Shown piece by piece: positions 21,298 to 32,760 of a stretch of DNA of 64,000 nt. Below the pieces are notes generated by a model that saw nothing but the letters and a program-made list of their open reading frames with translations, was not told the origin of the DNA and did not search any database. Within the stretch, counting starts at the first letter, position 1; every line of letters starts with the position of its first letter. The stretch lies in the NCBI GenBank assembly GCA_037953625.1, contig CM075649.1, forward strand, positions 99,329,290 to 99,393,289, in the 5' to 3' direction. Position numbers and translations under genes: made by a program. This DNA comes from Crotalaria pallida. Lineage: Eukaryota; Streptophyta; Magnoliopsida; Fabales; Fabaceae.

Positions 21298-22518
21298 GTG
21301 GAACAAAATAAAAATAATTTTTTGCATGAACCCCTATTCCATTTTCCCTTAGTGTTGAGTTGTGTCCTGGCAGAAGTATGTATTGTTGTATGACTATTTT
21401 TCTGTGAATGATGTAAATATCTGGTTTAGGAATGTGATTCACCTTGATAATGTATTGATTTGATTGAATGAGTGAATTTTTCAAAATTTAGTTATTTGGA
21501 CAAACTTGATTGAAATACTTGTTTAATGGATTTGACTTTACCTAGTGAGATTTTTGAGCCCACACACTTATTGGGGTGATTGTTTCTCTAACTTTTTTTT
21601 TTGCATGAACCCCTATTTCTTTCATGAGAGTTGTTCACTTTGATTATATGTTCTAGAACTTGACTTGTGACCATTTTAAAATTGATAATTGATTGCATGT
21701 TTGAAAATGATTAAGGCACCTAGGTTTGTGTTTTTGTGGCCTCCAACTGATTTGATTGAATATTATTCCTTAGTTGCCCATTTTGAGCCTTACATGATTA
21801 TGATACTTTCTTTGGTACCTTGCACCTGATTGCATATACATTGTATGAGTACCTTTGAATTTTTGAATGAGCAATTGAGAGGATAGACCCATTGGAGGTA
21901 AATAAAAGGTGATCTCTATGTCTCTTCCAAGAAAAAAATTAAAAAAAAAACGAATAAAAAGGAAGAGACTAGAAAAAAAATGAATGAAGAAGAAAAAGAA
22001 AAAGGGATAGGAATAGGAATAGAAAAGTGTGAGTGAGTGAGTTGTAAAACATCCTTTGCTCGTTCATAAATTGAAAAGGGAATTGTGTTTTTACATTTTA
22101 GCCCTTAGTTGTTATCCCTTCTTTCTTTTATCCCACCTTTCATTGATAGTCATGGCCCCATCACAACCAAATTTAAGACCTTTGATTCTTACATGTTTTC
22201 AATAATTTGAGTGGAGATTTTGGTCTAAGGTCAAGCTTATGGTAACATGTTCTCATTGATTGAACTTGAGTGAAATTGCATCCTAACATACACATGAGAG
22301 AAAAATATAGTGAGTTGTGTGTTTTCATTAATCGAGTGTTCTTTTGAAGGTTGTCTCTCTAACTGAGATTTGATTGAGTCACTTTTTCATCAAATTGATA
22401 TGTACAAATGGGTGGATTAAATTCCTGGATTGGATTGAAATATTGTGAAACAGAAAGTAGTATTGAGTTGTAATATTTACTTTTGCCTGGGACATGCAAA
22501 ATGCTAAGTTTAGGGGTG
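21298..22518 (+). other. Element B non-coding 3' interior with terminal PPT
   Basis: No ORF of note. It contains two copies of TTGCATGAACCCCTATT (near 21322 and 21602) and an A-rich, purine-rich stretch at about 21925-22030. It ends with GCTAAGTTTAGGGGTG (22503-22518), the probable polypurine tract. Confidence 0.65.
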
Positions 22519-24092
22519 TGATTGGGATCTAATATGTGATGTTTTTGTACTTTTTTTTTTTGCCTCCCTTTTACATAGTAAGTGGCTTGTTTTTTTTGAG
22601 TAAATTGGAATAAAACAATGGAATTTTGTCATTATAAGATTTCTGGAACATTTTGATGTGTTTGGTGTGTTTTCAGGTATTTAAGCTCTTAAAACAGTGA
22701 TTTTTGCAAAGGAATGAAGAAGGAGAGCTTGGTACTTGAATTGGGAAGAAAAAATGAAGAAAAGTTGAAGGTGACGCCCAGGCTCGACTCCCACGCGCCC
22801 AGGTGCGGGCTGGGGTCAAATGGCCTATAATGGGGTGCATTTGGTTGATTTTTCTAGACAGCTGCACGCCCAGGCGCCAGAGTTTCACGCCTGGGCGCGC
22901 AAAATGCAAGAAAGTGACACTGTTCGCTGTTTTGATCATACCTTCAGATACGCTTATCCAAATGAGGCGATCTGGGTATCATTTTAAAGCTAAGGAAAAT
23001 ATCTACAACTTTGTCAGAAATAGCCTTGCTCAAATTCGTCCATCTTGGGGGTCAAAATCAGTGACGAAGTTGCTGTCAGACACAAATACGGGATTCTAAA
23101 AGGACTTTAATGATAAATTCTATTTCTAAATAAGATTCTTACAGATTAGTTTATTCTAATAGGATCTTATCCTATTATATTCAGATTTAGGATTGGTTTT
23201 ATTAAAATAAAAATCTTATCACATTAGATTGAAAATTAGGTTAGTCTTTATCTATATAATAATAGGATTAGAATTCATTCCGAGAAGGGAGACACTCATA
23301 CAACTCCATAGAATAATAGTAGATTAGGATTTGAGACTTGGAGAAGGAACAAGGATTGGAGGTTTTTGTGAAGAACACAGAGTTAGCTCAAGGACTCATG
23401 GTAATTATTTATTATCATGTTTATTGTGTTTTCTCTTGTAAGTATGAACTTATTCCATCCTTGGGTTGTAGGAGTAGATATATGGAACCTTTTCAATATT
23501 TCTAGTAATAAATTAATCTTGTTTTCCGTTATTGAATTTTGTGTTTGATTGTTCTTAATTGTTTCTCATGAAAGAAGCTGTTTCATGACTTTTGAAAATC
23601 CTTTATGAATAGACATATGAATTTAGGATTTAGTCATTAATCAAACAACTCAATTGTATAGGCACAGACATGTTTTCTATTAATTGGGTAATTTTATAAA
23701 AAGAGGTTTTGACTGAACTTAATGAAAGGGTTAGGTTATAAGGCTCCCTTGAGACATCATTGGGAGATTAATCTCTAAAATATATAAACATGCTAAGACA
23801 TTAGGTGTTATCTAATTTTGCAAAACCAATTCGGAATTCAAGGAAAATAAATTAATTTGTTATAGAATATTTAGGAACTTCATCGAAACTACGTCCCGCC
23901 TTTCCCCTTGTCAAAAAGTCATTTATTTTAATTTATGTTTTTATTTACAAAATCATAAATCCTTTGTCTTGTTCACTAAGTAATATTAATTAGGTGGAAT
24001 TAAGTAAACGGTCACTCGCTTGGGTACGATACTCGGACTACATTGTGTATATTACTTGTACAACCCGGTGCCCTTGCCGGAATCTCCCAACA
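22519..24092 (+). repeat. Element B 3' LTR (1,574 bp)
   Basis: It starts TGATTGGG after the purine tract and ends CTCCCAACA. It matches the visible 5' LTR from 22771 on. CGCCCAGGCG-type palindromic words lie at 22771-22900. No gene is seen. Confidence 0.85.
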
Positions 24093-25192
24093 AGATTTTG
24101 ATAGTATATCGATGGATTTGGTATCTGGTTTGCAAAAGATAGTTACCAACCACGATGCAATCTGGGTGATTGTGGATCGTTTGACGAAGTCGGCCCATTT
24201 CATTCCGGTGAATATGCATTATTCTTTGGAGAAGCTCACTCAGATGTATGTTAAGGAAGTAGTTGGGTTGCACGGTGTACCGTCAAGTATAGTTTCCGAT
24301 CGTGACCCCAGGTTTACGTCAAGGTTTTGGCAGAGTCTACATCATGCTTTGGGGACAAAGTTGAAGCTTAGTTCTGCATATCACCCCTAGACTGATGGTT
24401 AAACGGAGAGTACTATTCAGTCATTAGAAGATATTTTAAGAGCTTGTGTTCTGGAAGAGCAAGGAAGTTGGGAACAAATGTTGCCACTCGTAGAGTTCAC
24501 TTATAACAATAGTTATCATACGAGTATTGGAATGGCACCACTTGAGGCTCTGTATGGAAGGAAATGTCAGACCCCGCTGTGTTGGTTCAAAGTGGGGGAG
24601 AATTCTCTTATCGATCCTGAAGTTGTGCAAGAAACAACTGAAAAGATCAAGATAATCCAAGAGAAGATGATGACAGCTCAGAGTCGACAAAAGAGTACAA
24701 TTATGCTGATTAGAGGCGAAGACCATTGGAGTTTGCTGAAGGGGAGCATGTATTTGTCAGAATAGTTCCAACAGTGGAGCTCTGAAAACCCATAAATTAT
24801 CTCATAAGTTTATTGGTCCTTACCAAATCCTCAAACGAGTGGGTCCTGTAGCATCAGATAGCTTTAACCCCATCTTTAGCCAATTTGCACAATGTTTTTC
24901 ATGTGTCTCAGTTGAAAAAGTTTGTCCATGACCCAACCACTATTCTTAAAATTCACCCTGATGACCTAGATGTACGAGAGAACCTAACCTTTAAAGTCAT
25001 TCTTATTCGGATTGATGATCGAAGGATTAAGCAGCTCAGAGGAAAAGGAATTCCTTTGGTTAAGGTTGTTTGGGTAAGTGGTGATGTGATCGAAACCACT
25101 TGGGAGCTAGAGAATAGAATGCGTCAGGATTATTCTGAATTGTTTTGTAAGTTGAATTTCGGGGACGAAATTCCTTGTAAGCGGAGGAGTAG
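24093..25192 (+). pseudogene. pol: Element A pol remnant: integrase core and chromodomain
   Basis: The sequence begins in the integrase core (DSISMDLVSGL) where B cut the element and continues through VSDRDPRF, SSAYHP, YNNSYHTSIGMAPLEALYGR, FHVSQLKKF and a chromodomain-like LRGKGIPLVKVVW. It is clearly homologous to E's integrase but decayed: CAG to TAG and CAA to TAA stops near 24388 and 24402, then frameshifts around 24700-24885. The 5' half of A would lie left of B, outside the window. Not functional. Confidence 0.88.
25154..25192 (+). promoter_or_regulatory. Element A pre-PPT hairpin and purine tract
   Basis: GAATTTCG-GGGA-CGAAATTC (25154-25173, 8 bp perfect), then TTGTAAGCGGAGGAGTAG and the LTR. 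The hairpin is intact although the pol upstream is broken. Confidence 0.75.
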
Positions 25193-25457
25193 TGTAACAC
25201 CCCTAATTTTTAATCCCTGATTAATAAAAGTTAATTATAAAGTTATTTTATAATTAATCACTTTTATTTTAATCTTTGATTAATTATGTGTATTACGTGT
25301 GTTTTGATAAAAGCAATATGTGAAAAATATAATTATGCGTGTTTTTGGGTGAAAATATAGGTTTTTGAATATTAGTCCTTGTTTTAGGACCTAAAAGCAA
25401 TATTAGAAAAGTTTTTGGAGGGAAATGAAATAAAATATGAATTTTTGAAAATTCAGT

Positions 25458-25495
25458 CGTGGTAATCGATTACCACGATATCAGTAATCGATTAC
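25458..25495. repeat. Proximal ATCGAT palindromes in A LTR
   Basis: A 20-bp perfect palindrome centred on ATCGAT (25458-25477) plus GTAATCGATTAC (25484-25495), about 265 nt from the LTR start. Confidence 0.85.
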
Positions 25496-26546
25496 CATAG
25501 TGCAGCAGAACCAATTTCAGTGCATTTGATGAGTAATCAGCCACAAATCACCATGCTTTGACACGAAATCAACCCAGAACACGTCCCTAAATTCGTGTCA
25601 ACATGCATGTAACTTTGATTTTGCTATTTAAATCCTGTTGGAGACGAATTTGGTCTCATTTTGCCTAAGTTCTGGAAAATTAGCTGAGTTAGGGTTCATA
25701 GATTCGTGCCTTTCGTTCTCCTTCAATTCCAAACAATACACCACAAATTATACACTGTTGTGAAGCTCACATCTACAGCTTTACAAAGATATAAGAATCG
25801 TGATCTGAGAGTGAGTGTGTTAGGAGTATTGAGCTTGCAAAGTTGGGGTTCCAATTTTGCAGAAAACCAGAAACAATGTCTTGGAGCTCACTTTGATCAT
25901 TGATTTTGGTAAGCTTGTGTAACCATTTGATCTCAAACTTGTTTCAATCCTTAGTTCATGTTATAGAGAACAAAACCTAACCATTTTCCCTAATTATTAT
26001 GCATGTTTTCTTGATCAAAATCTCTGGTTTTGTGACCCTGTTGAAAATGGTTCTGCGTGTGCTGCTCTGGAGGGGTTTTTGTGGAATTCGAATTTGGTTG
26101 CTTTCTCTCTGTGAAGTTTCTATTCAACACGTTTGTGAGGTAAGGGAAAAGCTATTCATACACTAGTTAGAGTTTAAAGCATGTGATTTTATGTAGAGAG
26201 TCACCAAGAGACTCTAAGGGCTTAGTTGAAGTAGATTTTTGGTTTGGAGACCATTTTATGCTCTCTCTGTGATTTGAGCAAGTTGTATTTGATGCATGCA
26301 AAGTGTTTGATCTCTGATTTCATAATTTAAATAAGTATATTGAGTTTTGATGTAATGAGTTGTTAGTTTTATGGTTTTATGCATAATCAAATGGATTGAC
26401 TCAATTCCTGTGAATTGATGTGTTTTCAGTGCTTGAACATGCTCAATATATGTTAATTTAGTTCTATGAATGATTGATTTAAGTTGAAATTGGTTAGAAA
26501 TGAAAATGGTATGCTAAAACCCAATTTTAAGTGTTCTTCTTTCATA

Positions 26547-26653
26547 AGTAATCGATAACCACGATATAGTAATCGATTATCAGCTTGTATTTGATACAGA
26601 GTTTGCAGAATACACGTAGTAATCGATTACCAGTTTCTGATAATCGATTACTA
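26547..26653. repeat. Distal ATCGAT palindrome cluster in A LTR
   Basis: Four GTAATCGATTAC-like sites, some with one mismatch. They follow GAAAATGGTATGCTAAAAC, the same anchor that precedes the CTCGAG cluster in element I. Confidence 0.75.
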
Positions 26654-27017
26654 GTGTTAAAAATACTTAAAAATACCATTTTAAATTCTGAACCATTAAT
26701 TTATAACTGAAATTGATTTCATGGACTGATTATATGTCAGAAAAATGCCTGATGTAATATTTTATGATTTTATGGTAATTAATTTTTGAATTTACTTTGA
26801 TTATTTATTGAAAAAGTTGAATATTGTGGAATAATCAAAGACCAATCAACTAAATTGAATCGTGTGCATTCATACATGGTGATTGGATGATAGTATCGAT
26901 TTCATGTTTATGTAACATGAAGAGGGCCTCTGGGATTGCCAAATGATGACTCGCTTGATGACACATTTGAGTTAGAAATGTGGCCAGTAATAGTAGATTA
27001 CTGATGATGTGGTTATT

Positions 27018-27032
27018 ACGTTTTGGAAACGT
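27018..27032 (+). other. Single ACGTTT-tgg-AAACGT hairpin in A LTR
   Basis: A perfect 6-bp stem, apparently the single-copy counterpart of the triplicated hairpin unit in LTR I (62000-62221). Confidence 0.45.
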
Positions 27033-28247
27033 GACGTCTGCTGGAGATGCGGCGTTTTGTATCGCTACCAATCTTGTTCGTTATACTTTCGGGGAATGTA
27101 TCGTGTTGTACCACGAAGGGTACAAAGTACAGGAATTGTACACCGGAGTTTGAGGATGGACGTCTGAGAGTGAAATAGTTATGGAGCTCGGGATTTGAGT
27201 GATAGACATCATGCATCATGACACTCATATTTAACTAAAGAGAATTGATTGATAAAGTGAGTTTGGGCATATGATTTGCATCCTTATCTGTCATTGATTT
27301 ATATGTGTACTATCTTGTATCTGATGACATATCTGGTTGATATCTGCTTTACACATATACTATAATTCTTTATTCTCTTTCGATTATGTGTATGTTCTGC
27401 TTATCCCCATGCCCTTGTAGGTGATGTCTCGCTATCTCGCCTGCATCGAGATTCGTCCTCTCCCTAGTGGAGTATGGATCTATGTGGACCATAGGGCAGT
27501 GTATGAGGGTAAGGTGGAGTTGACCTTCTATCACCCTAATCCACTGGTTCGTATTTGTCCTCGTAGATTCAGGATCCACATTATCTATACTATGCATGTA
27601 CCCCTTTTCTATACCTATCATTGACCACCTCCAGCTCGACCTGCTCGCTCTTATCATAGTTTTCGTTTTAGATCAGTTTACCGCTCTCACCCTTTTACCT
27701 CTCAAGTTGTCCGGGAGGATACTCCTACACCTGATCCGACGAGTCCAGTCAGGGTTGCACCATCACCTTACCCAGTACCCAGTGCTAGGGTACCATCCCC
27801 GTCGGATGAGATAGAGGAGGATCCTGTCGAGGCAGGGAGCGGAGATGAGCCAGTCTAGCACTCTACTGGGAGCCAGTGGAGGGATGATGACCCTTAGGTA
27901 TGTGCAGAGTATAGGTGGTGAGGGTCAAGGACCCATTTTGTGGCTGTTGTGGACCTTTTGATGGATGGAGGATGATCTGCTTATGACTTGGACTACTACT
28001 GGATCAGCCCTGGAGCCCTTTATTTTGAGTTGTTGTAACACCCTAACTAAATTTACCTTTTTTCCGATTTTGACATATTAATTTCATTCTTATAATAATG
28101 AAGACCGAAGTATCAACGGAAGGGGTTTATACAAAAGCACTGAGTTGCAAAACAACAAAATTACAAGCTTTCGGTTACATAAAACAAAAGACCAAAACGT
28201 CAGTGTTTTGGTCGAGAACTTGAATTACTATCCGACTCTATAGACCT

Positions 28248-28284
28248 ACTATCCCTGTGAGGGAGAGTGAACCTGCTCGGCCGG
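28248..28284 (-). promoter_or_regulatory. GGCCGAGCAGG box plus hairpin, J
   Basis: In sense: CCGGCCGAGCAGGTTC, stem ACTCTCCC, loop TCACA, stem GGGATAGT. It is 8 bp with one mismatch. Confidence 0.6.
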
Positions 28285-28654
28285 GGTCTACATTTTCTCG
28301 GGCTCGGTACCTGAAAAATGGTAAGGAGGTGAGCATTACACAGAACTTAAGTAAGCAGTTTCTAATATACCATACCGACCTACCAAGTCAAACACAAGTA
28401 AACAATTAAGCATATTAACACATATTCGGTCAAATCATGCATCATATACAAACAACCTCGTTATGCTCGGATTATACCTGTTTCCCACTGTATATTTCAC
28501 TTATCATTTTATTTCCACATTTCCGATCACTTACCCTTGCATTCTTTTCTCAAGTCTTATTCTCTTTTTACTCGGTCTCTGTTTCTCTTTGATCGGTCTC
28601 TTCCTCTTATCATTCATCTTTTACAAGTCTTAAACCTTTTTATTCTTCTCGGCT

Positions 28655-29095
28655 GCGTACACCTAGTGCACGTCTTACACCATTTATGCTCGGATTCTGG
28701 AGTGTCCATAACTGCGAGTACCCAGTACCCGTCTTACAGCTGCGCATCTCGGCGTCTTACGAGATCAATGCATGCACCCAGTACGCGTCTTCTATGACCA
28801 GGAGCACGTCCAGCCGATTTCTTATATGGAGTTAAGGAGTGTCCATAACTGCGAGCACCCAGTACCCGTCTTACAACTGCGCATCTCGGCGTCTTACGCA
28901 ATCAATGCACACACCCAAAACGCGTCTTCTATGACCAGGAACACGTCCTAACCGATTCCTTTTCTCGGAACCTTGTGTGAGTAATAACTGCGGACACCCA
29001 GTGCTCGTCTTTCAGTTGCGCACACCCCGTATGTGTCTTACACGATCAATGCACGCACCCAGTAGGCGTCTTCTATGACCCGCTCACATAGCCAT
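28655..29095. repeat. Tandem array of TGCG...CGTCTTAC units in J
   Basis: Three units of roughly 110-150 bp each hold three sub-blocks framed TGCG...CGTCTTAC, TGCG...CGTCTTAC and TGCA/TGCG...CGTCTTCTA, in that order. The same frame and order occur in H. Confidence 0.75.
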
Positions 29096-29971
29096 TTTTC
29101 TTTAATTACTCTTTTATCTTTATAAACATTTATTATTAAGTTCCTCTCGGCTCATCCCTCTTGTTTATCCAGTTCACTTGTCTTCTCATTACTTGTTCAT
29201 TAATTAATATTTCCTCCCTTAATCAGTTAACCGTATTTACCCCATTTTCCCATCTTGGCCTCTCATGGTCGGCCTACATGCAGAACTAGCCGTAGCAGAC
29301 ATGAACAACAGTTGTCACAGTTTATACGCATTTATGTAGCAACACAACATGATTAAACGTACTTAGCAAACATACGAATATTCACACTTAGCAACTATGC
29401 ACATAACCATAGTTCACTTGATAGTTTCCTTTTTAGTTATTCATCACTCTTCCTAATATTAATCTATATCCATTATCCTAAACTAACACCCACTCTTAGT
29501 ACCCGTTATGAACACATTAGAAACCCAAACCTAAGCTAAGGTAACACTCACTCCTTACCTCGATCCGTGAGAGATAAGAGTGATGTGAGTTTTGAGCCTG
29601 GTTTCTTCGCTTTCGATCTCTTGAACCCAAAATCCCTTGAACCGTTGCAACGCCTTCACTGAACCTCAGAATGCCGTGGAGAAACTGGAAGTTTCCGAAA
29701 AGATGAAAGAAATGGTTTTTGGTTTAATAAATATTGATAGAGAGGAAGAGAGTGTAGAATATGTGAGTGAGACGAGAAATGGTGAGTTTCTGGTACTGGA
29801 GTTTCTAGAGAGAAGATGGAGAAAACGAAGAAGAAGAAAAACAAGAAGTGTTCATGTATTGGTTATGAGCTTTTCAGTTATTCCCCTATGGGAGCTAATT
29901 GTGTGGTTCTGATTGGAGGCTTCTTTGAGAAGTTTGGGACATGTGGCTGGGATTAATTGGCTTTTTAGGGA

Positions 29972-29990
29972 AAGTCACTAATAGTGACTT
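29972..29990. repeat. 19-bp palindrome in J
   Basis: AAGTCACTA-A-TAGTGACTT, arms of 9 bp around one base, about 550 nt from the sense start of the LTR. Confidence 0.7.
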
Positions 29991-30862
29991 GAGAGGGACA
30001 GTCAAGACATGATTGTGACATAAAGTGATTGAAATGACGTTAGTACATTTTTGATGCGATTGAGAGTGCGCGAGCACAATGCTCGGCTCTAGCTTGTAAG
30101 GACATAACCTCGGCAGTAAGGGTTCGAGGAGCATTAACTCGGATTAAGACATTAGAAGGAGAAATGCTCGTCACGAGGAGCCGAGGTGAATCAGCGTTGG
30201 CAAGAGACTGACCTTACCTCTCTCTAGTCGGCCAGGGTAAAGCCAAACCTATATTTGGTATACACAACTCGAATCGCTATGGTCGGCTACACATGGGTAA
30301 GGCAAGCGCTTGTACTCGACCACGGTGTGTTGTCTCGATATGCTAGGCTTAGGTAAGTCTGAGACCCTATGCGTTGCTAATTGGTCGACTATACTCGAAT
30401 TCTCGTACTTCTGCCAAGGGTCTATTATCTAAATTTGTGCTTTCCTCTTAGTAAAATCTCAATTTATTTCTATGGTTTCCTTGTGTCCAAACATAATTTA
30501 TTCAAATTAAATTGGATATTAAATTGAGGATATTACAGTTGTTATATATTGTACATATTTTTGAGAGGGCTATAGAGTGTTGATCTTTCTTTTCAGTTTT
30601 TATGTTTATGGACTTGTACTATGGACCTAGTTATCTTTGACTCTCTAGACTATGTACCTTTTACTACTAATGTATAAATTATGTTTTTCTCTACTACTCA
30701 TAGTCTAATGATTTTCCGCTTACTCTGATAATACTTTAAAAAGGATTCGGGTACGCTATTTACGCAAAGATATTACCTTAAGTTCTGAAATGACATGAGA
30801 TAACATTATTACTAATTTTAATTATTAAATCAAACTAATTTTGATGTCAAGAGGATGTTATA

Positions 30863-31358
30863 TCAATCTTTGTTTCTAAGAGCATAAGTTTATCAAATTA
30901 ATGTTTCAACGCCGAATTCAATGATAAACAAATATATACTTTATCTCCAAGGTCCAATGTTTTGTGCATACTTTATCTCCAAGGTCCGACTCTTTAGAAT
31001 TTAAAAGGAAAAAAAATTATTTCCAATAATTCTACATATTCTATAAGTGCATACTATTTTCGAGTAAACGTTCTATATTTATGTAATTACACGATCCAAT
31101 GTATGAGGGTGTTGCAAAATCTTCTCAAAGATAACCATAATTAATCTTGATATACTTAATGTGTTTTGGTAAACCAAATTATGGTTTTATATTATGTTTA
31201 TTGAATTCACGTGGTTCAAGAGTACAAGTAACATGGCTTCTGTTTTCTGCACTATTCTTTTAAATACTTCCTTCTCCGTTTTTAATTATAAGGTAATATT
31301 ATTTCGGTAGATTTTTTGTCCTTTTTTTATAAATTGTTTTAAAATATCTAGGTGGTAT
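30863..31358. other. Non-LTR spacer between A and F
   Basis: An AT-rich stretch not repeated elsewhere in the window. It holds a 20-bp direct repeat (30936-30955 and 30968-30987, ATACTTTATCTCCAAGGTCC) and, near 31275, CTCCGTTTTTAATTATAAGG. The latter resembles the terminus of a common plant MITE-type repeat. No ORF or RNA gene is seen. It may be original flanking DNA or an old repeat. Confidence 0.5.
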
Positions 31359-31777
31359 TGTAACATCCTGCTTTTAATTATAAGGGAAATTTATTTCTAA
31401 AGCATAAGAAGAGGTTAGAATAAATACATAAGATGATTTTAGGTGATGGATAAGGTTTACTTTAAGTGCCATAAAGGAGTTAAGAAGTGTTGGCAGCGGT
31501 TAGGAGATTTAAAGAAGAGCAAATAAATGTTAAAAATTGTGCTTTCAGTGTTACAAACACCCTATATTAGGAAATTAGAAATAAAGTAGCTACAACTTTA
31601 AGCACAAATTCCATCGTTGGATATAAAGTGGTATATATGTAGAAGCTTGGGTTAAAATTTGGGTAAGATCCAACGGTTAACGAAGAAGTTATGGAGTGGT
31701 CAAGGCAAAGTCAACAAGATCACGCCCAAGCGCACCAGTGCATGCCCAGGCGCACCAGCCAAAAATTTGGTGCTGCT
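31359..31777 (+). repeat. F 5' LTR, segment 1
   Basis: Starts TGTAACATCCTGC. Contains the AAGATCCAACGGTTAACG block (31665-31683) and two copies of a 20-bp unit built on CACGCCCAGGCGCACC (31721-31760). It ends at G's target duplication CTGCT (31773-31777). The same sequence recurs at 59623-59809 plus 63096 onward. Confidence 0.88.
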
Positions 31778-32144
31778 TGTAACATCCTACATTTTATACT
31801 TTTAGAAATTACTTTAATTTAATATTTATTTACAAAAATATTCGGGGTTTATAAAAATTTAGACAGAGTTTCCTTTATAAAATGGACTTTCCCCGAATAG
31901 AATTAAACTTGTCAGTCCATAACAGTTTTCAATCCTGTAAAATATAACTTTCAGTTCAAAATAAATAATACTATGTCATACTTTAAAACTTAACGAAAAT
32001 AAAGGATATACATATAAATCTACAATTTCATAAAATGCTTGAACAAAATAAAAATCATTAATTACATTTACAAAATCTATTTATTACAAAATGAACCTAT
32101 GAATGGTTGCCCTACAAATGGGACCGTGAGGTCACCCTAACAAT

Positions 32145-32177
32145 ATACTCTCCGACGAGAGTATCACTTTCTCGGCC
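32145..32177 (-). promoter_or_regulatory. GGCCGAG box plus hairpin, G LTR
   Basis: In sense: GGCCGAGAAAGTG, stem ATACTCTC, loop GTCG, stem GAGAGTAT (8 bp perfect). The partner LTR has it at 38244-38276. Confidence 0.6.
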
Positions 32178-32611
32178 TTGATCTTCACATGTGCCTGTCT
32201 CCTTGGTGTACCTAATATGTCCACTGTAAGGGTGAGTACTTTGAAATCTAGATCAAAGAAAACATTTAAAAACAGTAATAAACCATAAATAGGTATATTC
32301 ATACACAAACATTGACAATTAAGCAAATCACGATTCAATTATCAAGTACAACATCATAACTTTATCCAGTTTAGCTATAATACGTATATAACTTTAATAT
32401 AATGCATCAATGCACAATCACATGATTATGCTCTACTAACGTCACACTTAGGTGATTTAATCCTTGAATCCGATATTAAACATTTCCTTTCAATTTAAAC
32501 ACTTTAACACTTTTGATTGGATTCGAAGAATTAAAACATCTATACAATGCATTCACACTTTCCCTTTTACATTCACACTTAAACTTTAACAATTAACACT
32601 TTTAACGATTG

Positions 32612-32760
32612 GGTACATTGTGCTTCACATTCTCCCCGAAGGAGGGTTCCTCACACAATGTACCTATACACTTTTAACACTTTAACTTTTAACACTTTTA
32701 ACAATTGGGTACATTGTGCTTCACATTCTCCCCGAAGGAGGGTTCCTCACACAATGTACC
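32612..32760. repeat. Two tandem nested hairpins, G LTR
   Basis: Each 53-bp unit has outer arms GGTACATTGTG / CACAATGTACC (11 bp) and an inner CTCC-ccgaa-GGAG stem. Units lie at 32612-32664 and 32708-32760, and again at 38711-38763 and 38807-38859 in the other LTR. One inner loop there reads TCGAA, with the stems unchanged. Confidence 0.8.

Larger units (their letters stand above)
9311..24092 (+). mobile_element. Element B: non-autonomous Athila-like LTR retrotransposon, nested
   Basis: LTR copies at 9311-10620 (left part missing) and 22519-24092 flank an interior that starts with a tRNA-Asp primer site and ends in TAAGTTTAGGGGTG. Without insertion E the interior is about 2.3 kb. It carries one unfamiliar ORF and no pol domains, so B could not move by itself. 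The primer site and the GGGAGGCAACCC box resemble Athila-type elements. B interrupts the integrase of element A; the right flank AGATT (24093-24097) is the predicted TSD. The left flank is outside the window. Confidence 0.78.
28034..30537 (-). mobile_element. Solo LTR J inserted in A's LTR
   Basis: A 2,504 bp TGTAACACCC...GATATTACA unit is flanked by GTTGT on both sides (28029-28033 and 30538-30542), and A's LTR sequence resumes directly after it. There is no primer site, interior or second LTR, so it is a solo LTR left by unequal recombination. Its ends and its GGCCGAGCAGG hairpin show the same orientation and group as E. ORFs inside it (for example 28537-28797 and 29637-29912) have no known domains. 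Confidence 0.9.
25193..30862 (+). repeat. Element A 3' LTR, interrupted by solo LTR J
   Basis: Starts TGTAACACCCCTAATT at 25193, runs to 28033, resumes at 30538 after J and probably ends near 30862 (GAGGATGTTATA, a likely decayed TGTTACA). Net length is about 3.16 kb. It shares a backbone with solo LTR I, including GAAAATGGTATGYTAAAACC before the distal palindrome cluster. Palindromic words GGTAATCGATTACC lie at 25458-25495 and 26547-26653. No host gene is seen. Confidence 0.75.

Noticed and set aside
28034..30537. A full J element with a hidden partner LTR
   Set aside because: GTTGT flanks both ends of the single unit and A's LTR resumes immediately, so it is a solo LTR.
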